Origin: Nocardia wallacei
Lineage (GTDB): Bacteria; Actinomycetota; Actinomycetes; Mycobacteriales; Mycobacteriaceae
Assembly (NCBI RefSeq): GCF_029869545.1
Contig: NZ_JARWQD010000119.1
Location: 1-37,919, forward strand
Reading direction: 5' to 3'
Length of the DNA: 37,919 bases
This document shows, one piece after another, positions 22,472-30,240 of this stretch; within the stretch, counting starts at the first letter, position 1; every line of letters begins with the position of its first letter. The notes beneath the pieces were generated by a model. It saw only the letters and a list, made by a program, of their open reading frames with translations, was not told the origin of the DNA and searched no databases. The position numbers and the translations under genes were made by a program.

Positions 22472-23275
22472 TCAGGAGATCGACACCGGCCGGGTGATGT
22501 CGTCGACCGGCAGGGGCCCGTCGACGAAGGCACTCACCGACAGGTCGTTGACGGTGATGGCGCCGCCGTGGTTGTCGAGGAAGGCGATATCGGAGGCGTC
22601 GCGGCCGGTGGCGATGCGGACCAGGCTCGATCGCGGGGCTAGCAGGGACGGGTCGAACGCCTGCCACGTCCCGCGCACGTATGCCTCCGCGACGCAGTGG
22701 AAGTCCATCGGAATGCATCCGGGCGCGTAGACCGAGGCGATTCGGGCCGGTACGCCGACCGCCCGCAGCAGCGCCACCACCAGGTGCGCGTAGTCCCGGC
22801 AGACACCGTTGCCCGACAACAGCGTTTCCACCGCCCCGTCGCTGGGGTCGCTGCTGCCCGCGACGTAGCTCACCCGGCGGCCGACCCAGCTCGAGATCCG
22901 GGCGGGCAGGTCCGGATCGTCGACGCCGCAACCGAATTCGGTGGCCGCGAAGCCGAGGAGCTTATCGGATTCGGCGAACCGGCTCGGTCGCAGATAGACG
23001 GCCAAGTCGTAGTCCGAGGCCGGTTGCGGCGCAGCGCAACCCAGCACCGTCGCGCTGTAGTTGGCGCGCAGATTGCCTGCGGGCGAATCGAATACGTGAA
23101 TTCTGGTGCCGTGCGGGCCGTACACCTCCCGGGCCGGGATGCTGCGGCCGTCGAGGACGAAATCCACCGACTCCGTCAGGTCGATTCCCGGCAGCCGGGC
23201 GACGGCGATCTGGAACTCCAGCACCGTCGGGGCATGGACCTCGACGTCGAGACGGGCGGAAACGTCGCGTTTCAT
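22472..23275 (-). CDS. Transglutaminase-like cysteine protease-fold protein
   Basis: A 267-residue cytoplasmic-type protein without a signal peptide. The catalytic triad of the transglutaminase-like superfamily is visible: Cys159 in GNGVCRDYAHL, His193 in MDFHCVAEAYV and Asp208 in WQAFDPS. The N-terminal 100 residues form the beta-rich domain usual for bacterial members (often next to peptide or cyanophycin-type pathways). Its ATG overlaps the stop of the upstream TetR gene by 4 bases, so the two are coupled. The substrate is unknown: hydrolase and transferase are both possible. Confidence 0.88.
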   Translation of the reverse strand: MKRDVSARLDVEVHAPTVLEFQIAVARLPGIDLTESVDFVLDGRSIPAREVYGPHGTRIHVFDSPAGNLRANYSATVLGCAAPQPASDYDLAVYLRPSRFAESDKLLGFAATEFGCGVDDPDLPARISSWVGRRVSYVAGSSDPSDGAVETLLSGNGVCRDYAHLVVALLRAVGVPARIASVYAPGCIPMDFHCVAEAYVRGTWQAFDPSLLAPRSSLVRIATGRDASDIAFLDNHGGAITVNDLSVSAFVDGPLPVDDITRPVSIS

Positions 23276-23838
23276 TTCTCCATTATCGCGGCCAGGACGC
23301 TGTCGACGGACTGCTCGGCCAGCCGATCGGTGAGGGGCCCGTGGCCGAACAGCACGCGGTAGTAGAGCGGCGCGGCCAGCGCATCGAGGACGAATTCCAT
23401 GTCGATATCGGGCCGTATCTCGCCGCGGTCGATCGCGGAACGCAGTGTGGCGGCGGTGGTTTCGCGCCGTGCGTCGAAGATGCGGCGACGGAAATCGGCG
23501 GCCAGTTCGGGATCGGCGGCGAGATCGCCGATCAGCGCGGGCAGGGCGCGGCCGAGGGCGGTGCCCGCCAGCGAGCGCACCAGCGTCGTCATTCCCGTGA
23601 CCAGGTCCGCGCGCAGATCTCCGGTATCGGGCGTCGGCGTGACACCGAGCTGCCGGGCCATGGCATCGACGACCAGGTGCCGTTTCGACGGCCAGCGCCG
23701 ATACACCGCGGGACGGTGGACGCCGGCCGCGGCGGCCACCGCACCCATGGTGAGCCGCTGATATCCGGCCGTGCTCAGCAGTTCGACCGCCGCGGTCAGG
23801 ACCGCATCGTCGATCCTGGCGTCTCTGGTGCGTACCAC
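23272..23838 (-). CDS. TetR-family transcriptional regulator
   Basis: A 188-residue regulator. The N-terminal helix-turn-helix runs through AAVELLSTAGYQRLTMGAVAAAAGVHRPAVYRRWPSK, given here as separate helices AAVELLSTAGY, MGAVAAAAGV and RPAVYRRWPSK. The C-terminal ligand domain has the ADPELAADFRRRI and RGEIRPDIDMEFVLDAL segments of the AcrR/TetR_C subgroup. The start is GTG 23838. It is translationally coupled with the transglutaminase-like gene downstream, which it probably controls together with itself. The glyoxalase gene upstream ends 10 bases away and may be part of the same transcript. Confidence 0.88.
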   Translation of the reverse strand: MVRTRDARIDDAVLTAAVELLSTAGYQRLTMGAVAAAAGVHRPAVYRRWPSKRHLVVDAMARQLGVTPTPDTGDLRADLVTGMTTLVRSLAGTALGRALPALIGDLAADPELAADFRRRIFDARRETTAATLRSAIDRGEIRPDIDMEFVLDALAAPLYYRVLFGHGPLTDRLAEQSVDSVLAAIMEK

Positions 23839-23848
23839 ACGCGCAACT

Positions 23849-24268
23849 CTAGAAAACCGGCTTGGGGACCAGCACGACGCGCCAGCCGTCCGGATCCTCG
23901 AAGGTCAGCGCGCCGACCCCGGCCCAGTACGGATTCTCGGCCGCGACCGGCTCGTGTCCGGCGTCCGCCAGCCGCTCCACCACCTCGTACATCCGGGCAT
24001 CGCCGTGGAAGTAGAGGACGAGCAGATTCTCCGCGGTCGGGGCGGGGCCCGGGCTGCCGTCGGCGTGCGTGGTGAATTCCAGGTGGTACTCGGTGCCCGG
24101 CAGGCCGAGCATCACCCCGTCGTAGCCCGCGTGATCGTTGAATCGGTAGAGGACCCGCAGCCCGATGATCCGGGTGTAGAACTCCTCGACCTCGGCCAGC
24201 TTGTCTGTCGGCCGGGCGATGCGCACCTGTGCCACATCGAGTCCGGCGGGCCATTGTGTCGTTGTCAT
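23849..24268 (-). CDS. Glyoxalase/VOC-fold protein
   Basis: A 139-residue vicinal-oxygen-chelate fold protein of the YycE-like kind. The two beta-alpha-beta modules are RIARPTDKLAEVEEFYTRII with GLRVLYRFNDHAG, and LYFHGDARMYEVVERL with GALTFEDPDGWRVVLV. HLEF and the final EDPDGW contain the positions that bind metal in active members. The family includes dioxygenases, glyoxalases and resistance proteins; no specific reaction can be assigned. The ATG lies just downstream of a near-perfect palindrome, so this gene is probably tightly repressed and induced by some small molecule. Confidence 0.82.
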   Translation of the reverse strand: MTTTQWPAGLDVAQVRIARPTDKLAEVEEFYTRIIGLRVLYRFNDHAGYDGVMLGLPGTEYHLEFTTHADGSPGPAPTAENLLVLYFHGDARMYEVVERLADAGHEPVAAENPYWAGVGALTFEDPDGWRVVLVPKPVF

Positions 24269-24271
24269 GCC

Positions 24272-24298
24272 TATAACGGTACATAATGTACCGATATA
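24272..24298. promoter_or_regulatory. Palindromic operator in front of the VOC gene
   Basis: CGGTACAT (24277-24284) and ATGTACCG (24286-24293) are perfect inverted arms around one A. TATA words on both outer sides (24272-24275, 24295-24298) extend the symmetry to 27 bases with one mismatched pair. Its left end is 4 bases from the VOC start codon, so a bound repressor would cover the promoter or block initiation. The AT-rich composition stands out from the region. Confidence 0.6.
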
Positions 24299-24310
24299 GT
24301 GTCGGTGTGA

Positions 24311-25168
24311 TCATGCGGACAACGGCGGTATTCCGATGAGCTTGTCGGGGTTCAGCACCAGCCGGACGACGCGGATTCGGTTGTGGCCGTTCGTATCCAG
24401 CGCGAGTACGCCGTACGTGGTGCCCGCTGCGGTCAGCACCGCGCCCGGTCCGGAATTGACCTCGGCCGGACGCCAGGCGAGGTCACGCGGCCACGCCCAG
24501 GTGACCGCGCACAGGTAGCCCGCGACCGCGGTCAGGCCCGACACCGGAACCCGGGGGGTCTCGGACTTGCCGTCGGCGTCGGCGTAGAAGACGACGTCCG
24601 GGGCGAGCAGCCGGGTGAGGGCGGTCAGATCACCACCGGCCGCGGCCGCGAGGAAGCGCTCGGTGAGCTCGCGGTGCTCGCGCGGTGCCGGTCGATGCCG
24701 CGGGCGCCGGGCGTCGACATGGCGCCGGGCACGGTAGCCGAGCTGCCGGGTGGCGCGCTCGGTGCGGCCGAGCAGTTCGGCGATCTCGGCGTGCTCGAAT
24801 CCGAAGATCTCGTGCAGCACGAAGACGACCCGTTCCGCGGGGTCCAGCGATTCCAGCACCACCAGCAGCGCCATCGAGACCGATTCGGCCAGTTCGGTAT
24901 TGGTGTCGGGGCCGGTGAGCAGCGGCTCGGGCAGCCACGGCCCGATGTAGGTCTCGCGCCGCGCCCGGGCCCTGCGCAGCTGATCGATGGCGAGCCGGGA
25001 GACCAGCCGGAACAGGTAGGCGCGCGGTTGCGCCACGGCGTCGTGGTCGACGCCCCGCCAGCGCAGCCACGCCTCCTGCAGCACATCCTCGGCCTCGGTG
25101 CGGCTGCCGAGCATGCGGTAGGCCGCCGCGAACAGCTCCGCGCGATGCTCTTCGAAATGCACACCCAT
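24311..25168 (-). CDS. sigJ: ECF41-type (SigJ-like) sigma factor with fused NTF2-like domain
   Basis: A 285-residue extracytoplasmic-function sigma factor. Region 2 (about residues 5-70) contains AAYRMLGSRTEAEDVLQEAWLRW, given here in part as EAEDVLQEAWLRW. The linker has the ECF41 hallmark WLPEPL. Region 4 (about 105-155) has VLHEIFGFEHAEIAELLG. The C-terminal 120 residues are a SnoaL/NTF2-like domain ending in NPDKL, as in ECF41, where this domain controls activity instead of a separate anti-sigma factor. The conserved DGGGK loop reads DADGK. It is divergent from a SnoaL gene and near an NmrA-like oxidoreductase, a usual setting for the group. Confidence 0.9.
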   Translation of the reverse strand: MGVHFEEHRAELFAAAYRMLGSRTEAEDVLQEAWLRWRGVDHDAVAQPRAYLFRLVSRLAIDQLRRARARRETYIGPWLPEPLLTGPDTNTELAESVSMALLVVLESLDPAERVVFVLHEIFGFEHAEIAELLGRTERATRQLGYRARRHVDARRPRHRPAPREHRELTERFLAAAAGGDLTALTRLLAPDVVFYADADGKSETPRVPVSGLTAVAGYLCAVTWAWPRDLAWRPAEVNSGPGAVLTAAGTTYGVLALDTNGHNRIRVVRLVLNPDKLIGIPPLSA

Positions 25169-25195
25169 ACCTGTACGACGTGGCGGGCCGGTCGT

Positions 25196-25211
25196 GCGTC
25201 ACGCGTGACGC
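25196..25211. promoter_or_regulatory. 16-base perfect palindrome between the sigma factor and SnoaL genes
   Basis: GCGTCACGCGTGACGC reads the same on both strands. It lies 27 bases before the sigma factor start and 63 bases before the SnoaL start, within the only promoter region for both. It could be an operator or two overlapping GTCAC-type sigma sites back to back. Confidence 0.5.
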
Positions 25212-25228
25212 GGACACCCCCGGGATCC

Positions 25229-25266
25229 GTCCTTCCTGCACAGGCGAAACCCGCTGCAGGAAGGAC
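25229..25266 (+). promoter_or_regulatory. Hairpin that sequesters the SnoaL ribosome binding site
   Basis: GTCCTTCCTGCA (25229-25240) and TGCAGGAAGGAC (25255-25266) are perfect 12-base inverted arms with a 14-base loop. The right arm contains AGGAAGGA, the only Shine-Dalgarno-like sequence before ATG 25275. If transcription starts upstream of 25229, the folded RNA would hide the ribosome site, so translation may be switched by temperature, a ligand or a protein. Confidence 0.55.
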
Positions 25267-25274
25267 CGATTCCC

Positions 25275-25685
25275 ATGACCGTCGACAACCGACCCACCCG
25301 CTCCGAGGCGAATCGCGCGGTGGTGCTCGAGCTCTACCGCCGGTTCGGCGCCGGTGATCCGGAGGGCGCGTTCGCGCTGCTGCACGACGACTTCGTCACC
25401 CACAATCCGCGGGTGCCGCACGATCCGGCGACCGCCACGGGCAAGCGGGCGTTCCGGGACTTCTTCACGACTCCGGCCGGACGGGCGCTGGCCGCGGCCA
25501 CCCAGGATGTGGTGCGCGTCGTTGCCGGCGACGACCTTGTCGCCGTGCACATCCGGTTGACCGCCGCCAGCGGCGAGACCGCGATCGTGGATCTGTTCCG
25601 CCTGCGGGACGGGCTCGTCGCCGAGCATTGGGATGTCGTCCAGCCGGTGCCCGGGACGCTGCCGCATCCTCACGGAATGTTCTGA
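25275..25685 (+). CDS. SnoaL-like / NTF2-fold protein
   Basis: A 136-residue protein of the SnoaL-like polyketide-cyclase/ester-hydrolase superfamily. It has the N-terminal helix VLELYRRFGAGDPEGAF, followed by LLHDDFVTHNPRVPHD, the strand VVAGDDLVAVHIRL and a final VDLFRLRDGLVAEHWDVVQPVP, typical of the NTF2 fold. Most such proteins bind small hydrophobic ligands or act as hydrolases or isomerases; the reaction is not known. It is divergent from the ECF41 sigma factor whose own C-terminus has the same fold. Its ribosome site is inside a hairpin. Confidence 0.87.
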   Translation: MTVDNRPTRSEANRAVVLELYRRFGAGDPEGAFALLHDDFVTHNPRVPHDPATATGKRAFRDFFTTPAGRALAAATQDVVRVVAGDDLVAVHIRLTAASGETAIVDLFRLRDGLVAEHWDVVQPVPGTLPHPHGMF

Positions 25686-25693
25686 GTCCCAGG

Positions 25694-26527
25694 TCAAGCC
25701 GCCGCCCACACCCCCGTCGCCGCCGTCTGCCGCACGTAATCGGTGAAATCCCTGGGCTTGCGGCCCAGCGCCCGCTGCACACCGTCGGCGGTGGCCGAGT
25801 TGCGGCCGTCGAGGACGGTGCCGAACAGGTAGTCCAGCAGTCCGATCTCCTCGGCGGGGACGTCGTAGGTGGTCAGGGCCGCGACGAAAGCCGCCCGGGT
25901 GATCGGAACGAAGGCGATGTCGCGTCCCGTGGTGTGCGCGATCTCCGCGATCGCCTCGGAGAAGGTCAGCGCGCGGGGGCCGGTCAGCTCGTAGACCGCC
26001 CCCGCGTGGCGCTCGTCGGTGAGCGCCGCGACCGCGACGGCGGCGATGTCGTCCGCGTCGATGAAGGGCTCCGGGATCTCACCGGCCGGCAGGGCTACCT
26101 CGCCCGCCCGGACGTAGTCGGTGAACGCGCCCTCGCTGAAATTCTGGGCGAACCAGCTGCAGCGCAGGATCGTCCAGGGGACACCGGAATTCCGCACGAT
26201 CTCCTCGCATTCCGCCGCCTCCGGCTCGCCGCGGCCGGACAGCAGCACGAGCTTGCCGATCCCGTGCCGTCGGGCGGCGGCGGTCAGCGCGTGCATGTCC
26301 TGCGGCGCTCCGGGCGCCGCCAGATCCGGCTGGTAGGAGATGTACACGGCGGAAACACCGGTCAGGGCCGCATCCCAGGTCTGTCGATCCGTCCAGTCGA
26401 AAGACGGTGTCGCCGACCGGGATCCGATCCGAACCGGGACCGACAGCGCCCGGAGCGAGGCGGCCACGCGGCTACCGGTCCTGCCGGTGCCACCGAGTAC
26501 GAGTACGGGGTTGTTCGATGTGGTCAT
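25694..26527 (-). CDS. NmrA-like NAD(P)-binding oxidoreductase
   Basis: A 277-residue atypical short-chain dehydrogenase of the NmrA/HSCARG type. The N-terminal nucleotide motif LVLGGTGRTGSRV is the NAD(P)-binding GxxGxxG variant. Further family segments are KLVLLSGRGE, WTILRCSWFAQNF, PFIDADDIAAVAV and YELTGPRALTFSEA. No catalytic YxxxK was found, which suits NmrA-like redox sensors or NAD(P)H:quinone-type reductases. ATG 26527 places the motif at residue 7; a start 12 codons earlier is possible. The stop is 8 bases from the converging SnoaL gene. Such genes commonly accompany ECF41 sigma factors. Confidence 0.87.
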   Translation of the reverse strand: MTTSNNPVLVLGGTGRTGSRVAASLRALSVPVRIGSRSATPSFDWTDRQTWDAALTGVSAVYISYQPDLAAPGAPQDMHALTAAARRHGIGKLVLLSGRGEPEAAECEEIVRNSGVPWTILRCSWFAQNFSEGAFTDYVRAGEVALPAGEIPEPFIDADDIAAVAVAALTDERHAGAVYELTGPRALTFSEAIAEIAHTTGRDIAFVPITRAAFVAALTTYDVPAEEIGLLDYLFGTVLDGRNSATADGVQRALGRKPRDFTDYVRQTAATGVWAAA

Positions 26528-26681
26528 GAATCCAGTACATCCGCGATCGCCCCGGCGGAACATGGTTCAGACGATCGCGAACATACGCCGGCGTCTGCCG
26601 AGACGATCGCGGGCGGGGACACGGGCTGTGACTGATCACTACTGCGCCGGCGGGTGGTGGGGCGGCCCGTAAGGTCGAAAT

Positions 26682-27686
26682 ATGACCTCGCCGGAGTTGT
26701 CCAAGCTGGTGCAATCGGTTGTCGAGCCGTATCTGCTGCACGGTCCGCGCCGCTACACCCGGGAGGACGTGTCGCGGCAGTCCGGGGTGCCCTCGGAGCT
26801 GACCCGCCGGTTGTGGATCTCGCTCGGATTCCCCGCCAATCCGGACGACCACGCGATCGAGTACACCGACGCGGATGTGGAGGCGGTCAACAACTTCCAG
26901 AGCCTGGCCGCGCTGGCCTCGACCGATGTGCGGCAGCAGTCCGGGGCCGCGCGGACCCTCGGCCAGTCGATGGCGCGGCTGGCCGAATGGCAGGTGGACC
27001 TGGTCGCCGAGGAGATCGTGGACCGGATCCGGGCGATCACCGCCGCCGATCCGGATGCGGACGAGGTGGCCGTCGCGCAGGAGGCGACCGAGGAGGTCGT
27101 CTCGACACTGCAGCAGCTGCAGGCCTACGCGTGGCGGCGGCATCTGGCGGCCGCGCTGGCGCGCTCGCTCAACGGTGACGGCACCGGGGGCGAGACGATG
27201 CGCGAGCAGGCCGTGGGCTTCGCCGATATGGTCGGCTACACCCGCCTGACCCGTCATCTCGATCCGGAGGAGCTGACCCGGCTGCTGGAGTCGTTCGAGA
27301 CCATCACCACCGACGCGATCACCGGCAACGGCGGGTGGGTTATCAAGAACGTCGGCGACGAGGTCATGTTCGCGGCGGAGTCGGCGGTCGTGGGCGCACG
27401 CATCGCGCTGGAGATCCAGGAGGCCACGCTGTCCGCGGGCACCACGCCGGAGCTGCGGGTGGGGCTGGCCTACGGGGAGGTGCTGCAGCGGTTCGGCGAC
27501 CTGTACGGGTCGGTGGTGAACATGGCCGCGCGCCTGACCGGCGTGGCGCGGCCCGGGACGGTGCTGATCGATGACGCCGCGGCGGCGCAGCTGGCCGGTG
27601 AACCGGAGTTCGTGCTGCGGCATCTGCGCAGTGTGCGGGTGCGCGGCTTCAATCGCCTGCGTTCGCACGTGCTGCGCCGCGCCTGA
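26682..27686 (+). CDS. Class III adenylate cyclase
   Basis: A 334-residue soluble cyclase. Residues 1-160 form a helical regulatory domain resembling that of Rv1264 and Rv2212 (pH- or lipid-responsive), with a MerR/helix-turn-helix-like start. Residues about 175-330 form the catalytic domain with metal ligands Asp182 (GFADMVGYTRL) and Asp226 (NVGDEVMF). Adenine-specifying Lys222 and Asp273 (FGDLYG) and the transition-state residues Asn280 and Arg284 (VNMAARL) are also present. All canonical residues are there, so it should make cAMP. It is monocistronic, beginning 154 bases from the divergent oxidoreductase, and ends at two tandem hairpins. Confidence 0.92.
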   Translation: MTSPELSKLVQSVVEPYLLHGPRRYTREDVSRQSGVPSELTRRLWISLGFPANPDDHAIEYTDADVEAVNNFQSLAALASTDVRQQSGAARTLGQSMARLAEWQVDLVAEEIVDRIRAITAADPDADEVAVAQEATEEVVSTLQQLQAYAWRRHLAAALARSLNGDGTGGETMREQAVGFADMVGYTRLTRHLDPEELTRLLESFETITTDAITGNGGWVIKNVGDEVMFAAESAVVGARIALEIQEATLSAGTTPELRVGLAYGEVLQRFGDLYGSVVNMAARLTGVARPGTVLIDDAAAAQLAGEPEFVLRHLRSVRVRGFNRLRSHVLRRA

Positions 27687-27724
27687 CAGGCGTCGGCGCG
27701 GCGAAACGTGCCGGAAAATTAGGA

Positions 27725-27763
27725 GCGGGCCTCGGCGAAGGGGGGGAGTTAGCCGAGGCCCGC
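27725..27763. terminator. Strong terminator hairpin after the adenylate cyclase
   Basis: GCGGGCCTCGGC (27725-27736) and GCCGAGGCCCGC (27752-27763) are perfect 12-base arms with a 15-base purine-rich loop, 39 bases after the stop codon. Confidence 0.7.
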
Positions 27764-27768
27764 GTAAG

Positions 27769-27793
27769 GTCGGCCCGGGGGGGAGGGGCCGAC
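27769..27793. terminator. Second hairpin after the adenylate cyclase
   Basis: GTCGGCCC (27769-27776) and GGGCCGAC (27786-27793) form a perfect 8-base stem with a G-rich 9-base loop, directly after the first hairpin. The tandem arrangement suggests a barrier to read-through in both directions. Confidence 0.6.
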
Positions 27794-27796
27794 GTG

Positions 27797-28367
27797 AATG
27801 ATCCTACGCGACGATCCACGGTTGTGGGTGTATGAGGGCCGCCACTTTCGGAAAGTTTTTGATCGGCGGGATCTCGATGCCGGATCCCGACGGTTCTCGT
27901 GGTGCGTCATGTGTCCGCTTCGTCGCTCAAATGTGTTGGGGTACAGCGGATTACGGGGGTCGAACGGCGTGGGTTCCCGGGCCGACCGCGGGCGCCGGTA
28001 CGCCGGATCGGGCGGTGCGCATCCGCCCGGTTCGGTAGCGACGGTCCGTATTGCCCGGATTTCCGGGCGTGTCGATCGGGTCGGCCGAGTACCGGTGCGC
28101 GACCGAGAACAGGTAGCCCACTACTCGGGACCCGGCCCGGTCCGGCGGGCGACCATGTAGTCGGCCGCATCCCGCCGGCACCCCCGAGCACCGCCGGATC
28201 CCCGGGATGCGGCCTCCTGCTGTCCGGGCTTCGTGCGCGGCCACAGGCCGCCGGGCGCGCCGACCGGGGCACCGCGTTAATCGCATGAACTTGTCGGTGC
28301 CGTGGGCAATACTTGGCTGCAGTGTCGCTCAGGTCACTGCATATCCATTACAAACGTCAGGAGCATC
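27797..28367. other. 571-base spacer without a supported gene
   Basis: Between the cyclase terminators and the ABC exporter no frame has both a good start and a recognisable protein. Several frames stay open over 200-400 bases, as expected by chance at this GC content. The first 150 bases are less GC-rich (around GGTTGTGGGTGTATGAGG and GGAAAGTTTTTGATCGG) than the flanks. It may be a decayed gene or an untranslated leader of the exporter. Confidence 0.35.
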
Positions 28368-29387
28368 ATGCCCGACGCCATAATCGCCGAGGGTCTGGTC
28401 AAGACATACGGAAAGCTGACCGCCCTCGACCATCTCGATCTCACGGTGCCGGAGGGGACGGTCACCGCGCTGCTCGGCCCCAACGGCGCGGGCAAGACCA
28501 CCACGGTCCGCGTGCTGACCACATTGCTCATCCCGGACTCGGGTCACGCCACCGTGGCCGGTATCGACGTGCTGCGGGAGCCGCAGCGGCTGCGTGCGCA
28601 CATCGGCGCCTCCGGTCAGTACGCCGCCGTCGACGAATACCTCACCGGCTTCGAGAATCTGGAGATGGTGGGGCGGCTGTACCACATGGGCGTGCAGCGC
28701 AGTAAGGAGCGCGCGCGGGAGCTGCTGGAGCGGTTCCGGCTCGCCGACGCCGCCGACCGCCCGGTGAAGGGCTACTCCGGCGGTATGCGCCGCCGCCTCG
28801 ACCTGGCCGGCGCGCTGGTCGCCAACCCACCGGTGCTGTTCCTGGACGAGCCGACCACGGGCCTGGACCCGCGGGCCCGCCTGGACCTGTGGGATGTCAT
28901 CGAGGAATTGGTCGCCGGCGGCACCACGCTGCTGCTGACCACCCAGTACATGGAGGAGGCCGACCGGCTGGCCGACGCCATCGCCGTCATCGACCACGGC
29001 AAGGTCATCGCCCGCGGCACGGCCGACGAGCTGAAGACCATGGTCGGCGGCGACCGCATCGAGCTGACCGTCGACCACGCCGACAGCCTCGCGGTGGCCC
29101 AACAGGCGCTGGCGGGGCTCGCGGTCGGCGAGATGCATCTCGAGCCCGGGCTGCGCCGCATCACGGTGCCCGTCAGCGAGGGCTCGCAGGCGCTGGTGAA
29201 CGCGATCGGCAAGCTGGCCGAGCACCAGGTCCGAATCCACGACGTCGGCCTGCGCCGCCCCTCGCTCGACGACGTGTTCCTCACCCTGACCGGCCATGAG
29301 GCCGAGGAGCTGGTCAGCGAGAACGGCAGTGCCAACGGTAAGCGCGCCGCCGATCGAGTCGAAGCAACGGAAGGAAAAACCCGATGA
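28368..29387 (+). CDS. DrrA-type ABC transporter ATP-binding protein
   Basis: A 339-residue ATPase of the daunorubicin-resistance (DrrA) class of exporters. Walker A is GPNGAGKTT, the signature YSGGMRRRLDLA, and Walker B VLFLDEPTTGLDP. The switch position reads TTQYMEEAD, with Gln in place of the usual His, which is normal in DrrA relatives. The C-terminal domain ends RRPSLDDVFLTLTGH, the DrrA hallmark, then a charged tail. ATG 28368 has AGGAG just upstream. The stop overlaps the permease start by 4 bases (ATGA). It powers export of a lipid or small hydrophobic molecule; the cargo is unknown. Confidence 0.9.
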   Translation: MPDAIIAEGLVKTYGKLTALDHLDLTVPEGTVTALLGPNGAGKTTTVRVLTTLLIPDSGHATVAGIDVLREPQRLRAHIGASGQYAAVDEYLTGFENLEMVGRLYHMGVQRSKERARELLERFRLADAADRPVKGYSGGMRRRLDLAGALVANPPVLFLDEPTTGLDPRARLDLWDVIEELVAGGTTLLLTTQYMEEADRLADAIAVIDHGKVIARGTADELKTMVGGDRIELTVDHADSLAVAQQALAGLAVGEMHLEPGLRRITVPVSEGSQALVNAIGKLAEHQVRIHDVGLRRPSLDDVFLTLTGHEAEELVSENGSANGKRAADRVEATEGKTR

Positions 29388-30232
29388 GCACCGCAACGGC
29401 GCTCGCCGACCTGCCCTCCTTCGGGCAGCGGATGTCGATGGTGGTCAGCGACAGCCTGACGATCACCAAGCGCAACGTCATCAAGATCAGGCGCGTCCCG
29501 GACGTGCTGATCTTCTCGACGCTGTCGCCGATCATGTTCGTCCTGCTGTTCGCCTACATCTTCGGCACCGCCATCCAGGTGCCCGGCATGGCGGGCGGCT
29601 ACCGGGAGTTCCTGATCGCGGGCATCTTCGCGCAGACCTCGGTCTTCGGTGCCACGTTCACGGGGCTGAGCCTGGCGGAGGATATGCAGAAGGGCATCAT
29701 CGACCGGTTCCGCTCGCTGCCGATGGCGCCGGTCGCCGTGCTCATCGGCCGCACCGCCGCCGATGTCGTGATCAACGTGGTGAGCCTGGTCGTCATGTCG
29801 CTGACCGGCCTGGTGGTCGGCTGGCGGATCCGCGGATCGCTGCTCGACGCGGTGCTGGCCTATGTCCTGCTGCTGCTGTTCGCCTACGCGATCTCGTGGA
29901 TCATGGCCGTGGTCGGTCTGATCGTGCGGGCGCCCGAGGTGTTCAACAATGCCAGCTTCATGGTCATCTTCCCGCTGACCTTCCTGGCGAATACCTTTGT
30001 GCCGCTGAACAACCTGCCGGGGCCGCTGCGCGTCTTCGCCGAATGGAACCCCGTATCGGCGGTCACCCAGGCGACCCGCGACCTGTTCGGTAACACGAGC
30101 CCGATGGCGCCCCCGGGCGACGCCTGGCCGATTCAGCACCCGGTGGCGACGACGCTCATCTGGGTGGTGGTCATTCTGGCGGTGTTCGTGCCGCTGGCGG
30201 TGCGCCAGTTCAAGCGCTCGGTCAGCCGCTGA
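29384..30232 (+). CDS. DrrB-type ABC-2 permease
   Basis: A 282-residue membrane protein with about six helices. Supporting segments include FSTLSPIMFVLLFAYIFG near residue 50, the family loop DMQKGIIDRFRSLPMAPVAVLIGR, then WIMAVVGLIVRAPE with FPLTFLANTFVPLNNLP, and a last helix TLIWVVVILAVFVPLAV. It is the membrane half of the exporter encoded with the ATPase just upstream and translationally coupled to it. No drug-biosynthesis genes are nearby. A TetR-type regulator lies 6 kb away, too far to assign. A 14-base inverted repeat follows the stop. Confidence 0.9.
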   Translation: MSTATALADLPSFGQRMSMVVSDSLTITKRNVIKIRRVPDVLIFSTLSPIMFVLLFAYIFGTAIQVPGMAGGYREFLIAGIFAQTSVFGATFTGLSLAEDMQKGIIDRFRSLPMAPVAVLIGRTAADVVINVVSLVVMSLTGLVVGWRIRGSLLDAVLAYVLLLLFAYAISWIMAVVGLIVRAPEVFNNASFMVIFPLTFLANTFVPLNNLPGPLRVFAEWNPVSAVTQATRDLFGNTSPMAPPGDAWPIQHPVATTLIWVVVILAVFVPLAVRQFKRSVSR

Positions 30233-30240
30233 CCCATGCG

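Noticed and set aside
27797..28288. Overlapping frames of 120-129 codons in the spacer before the exporter
   Set aside because: Several overlapping frames are open at once, none with a ribosome site or a recognisable fold.
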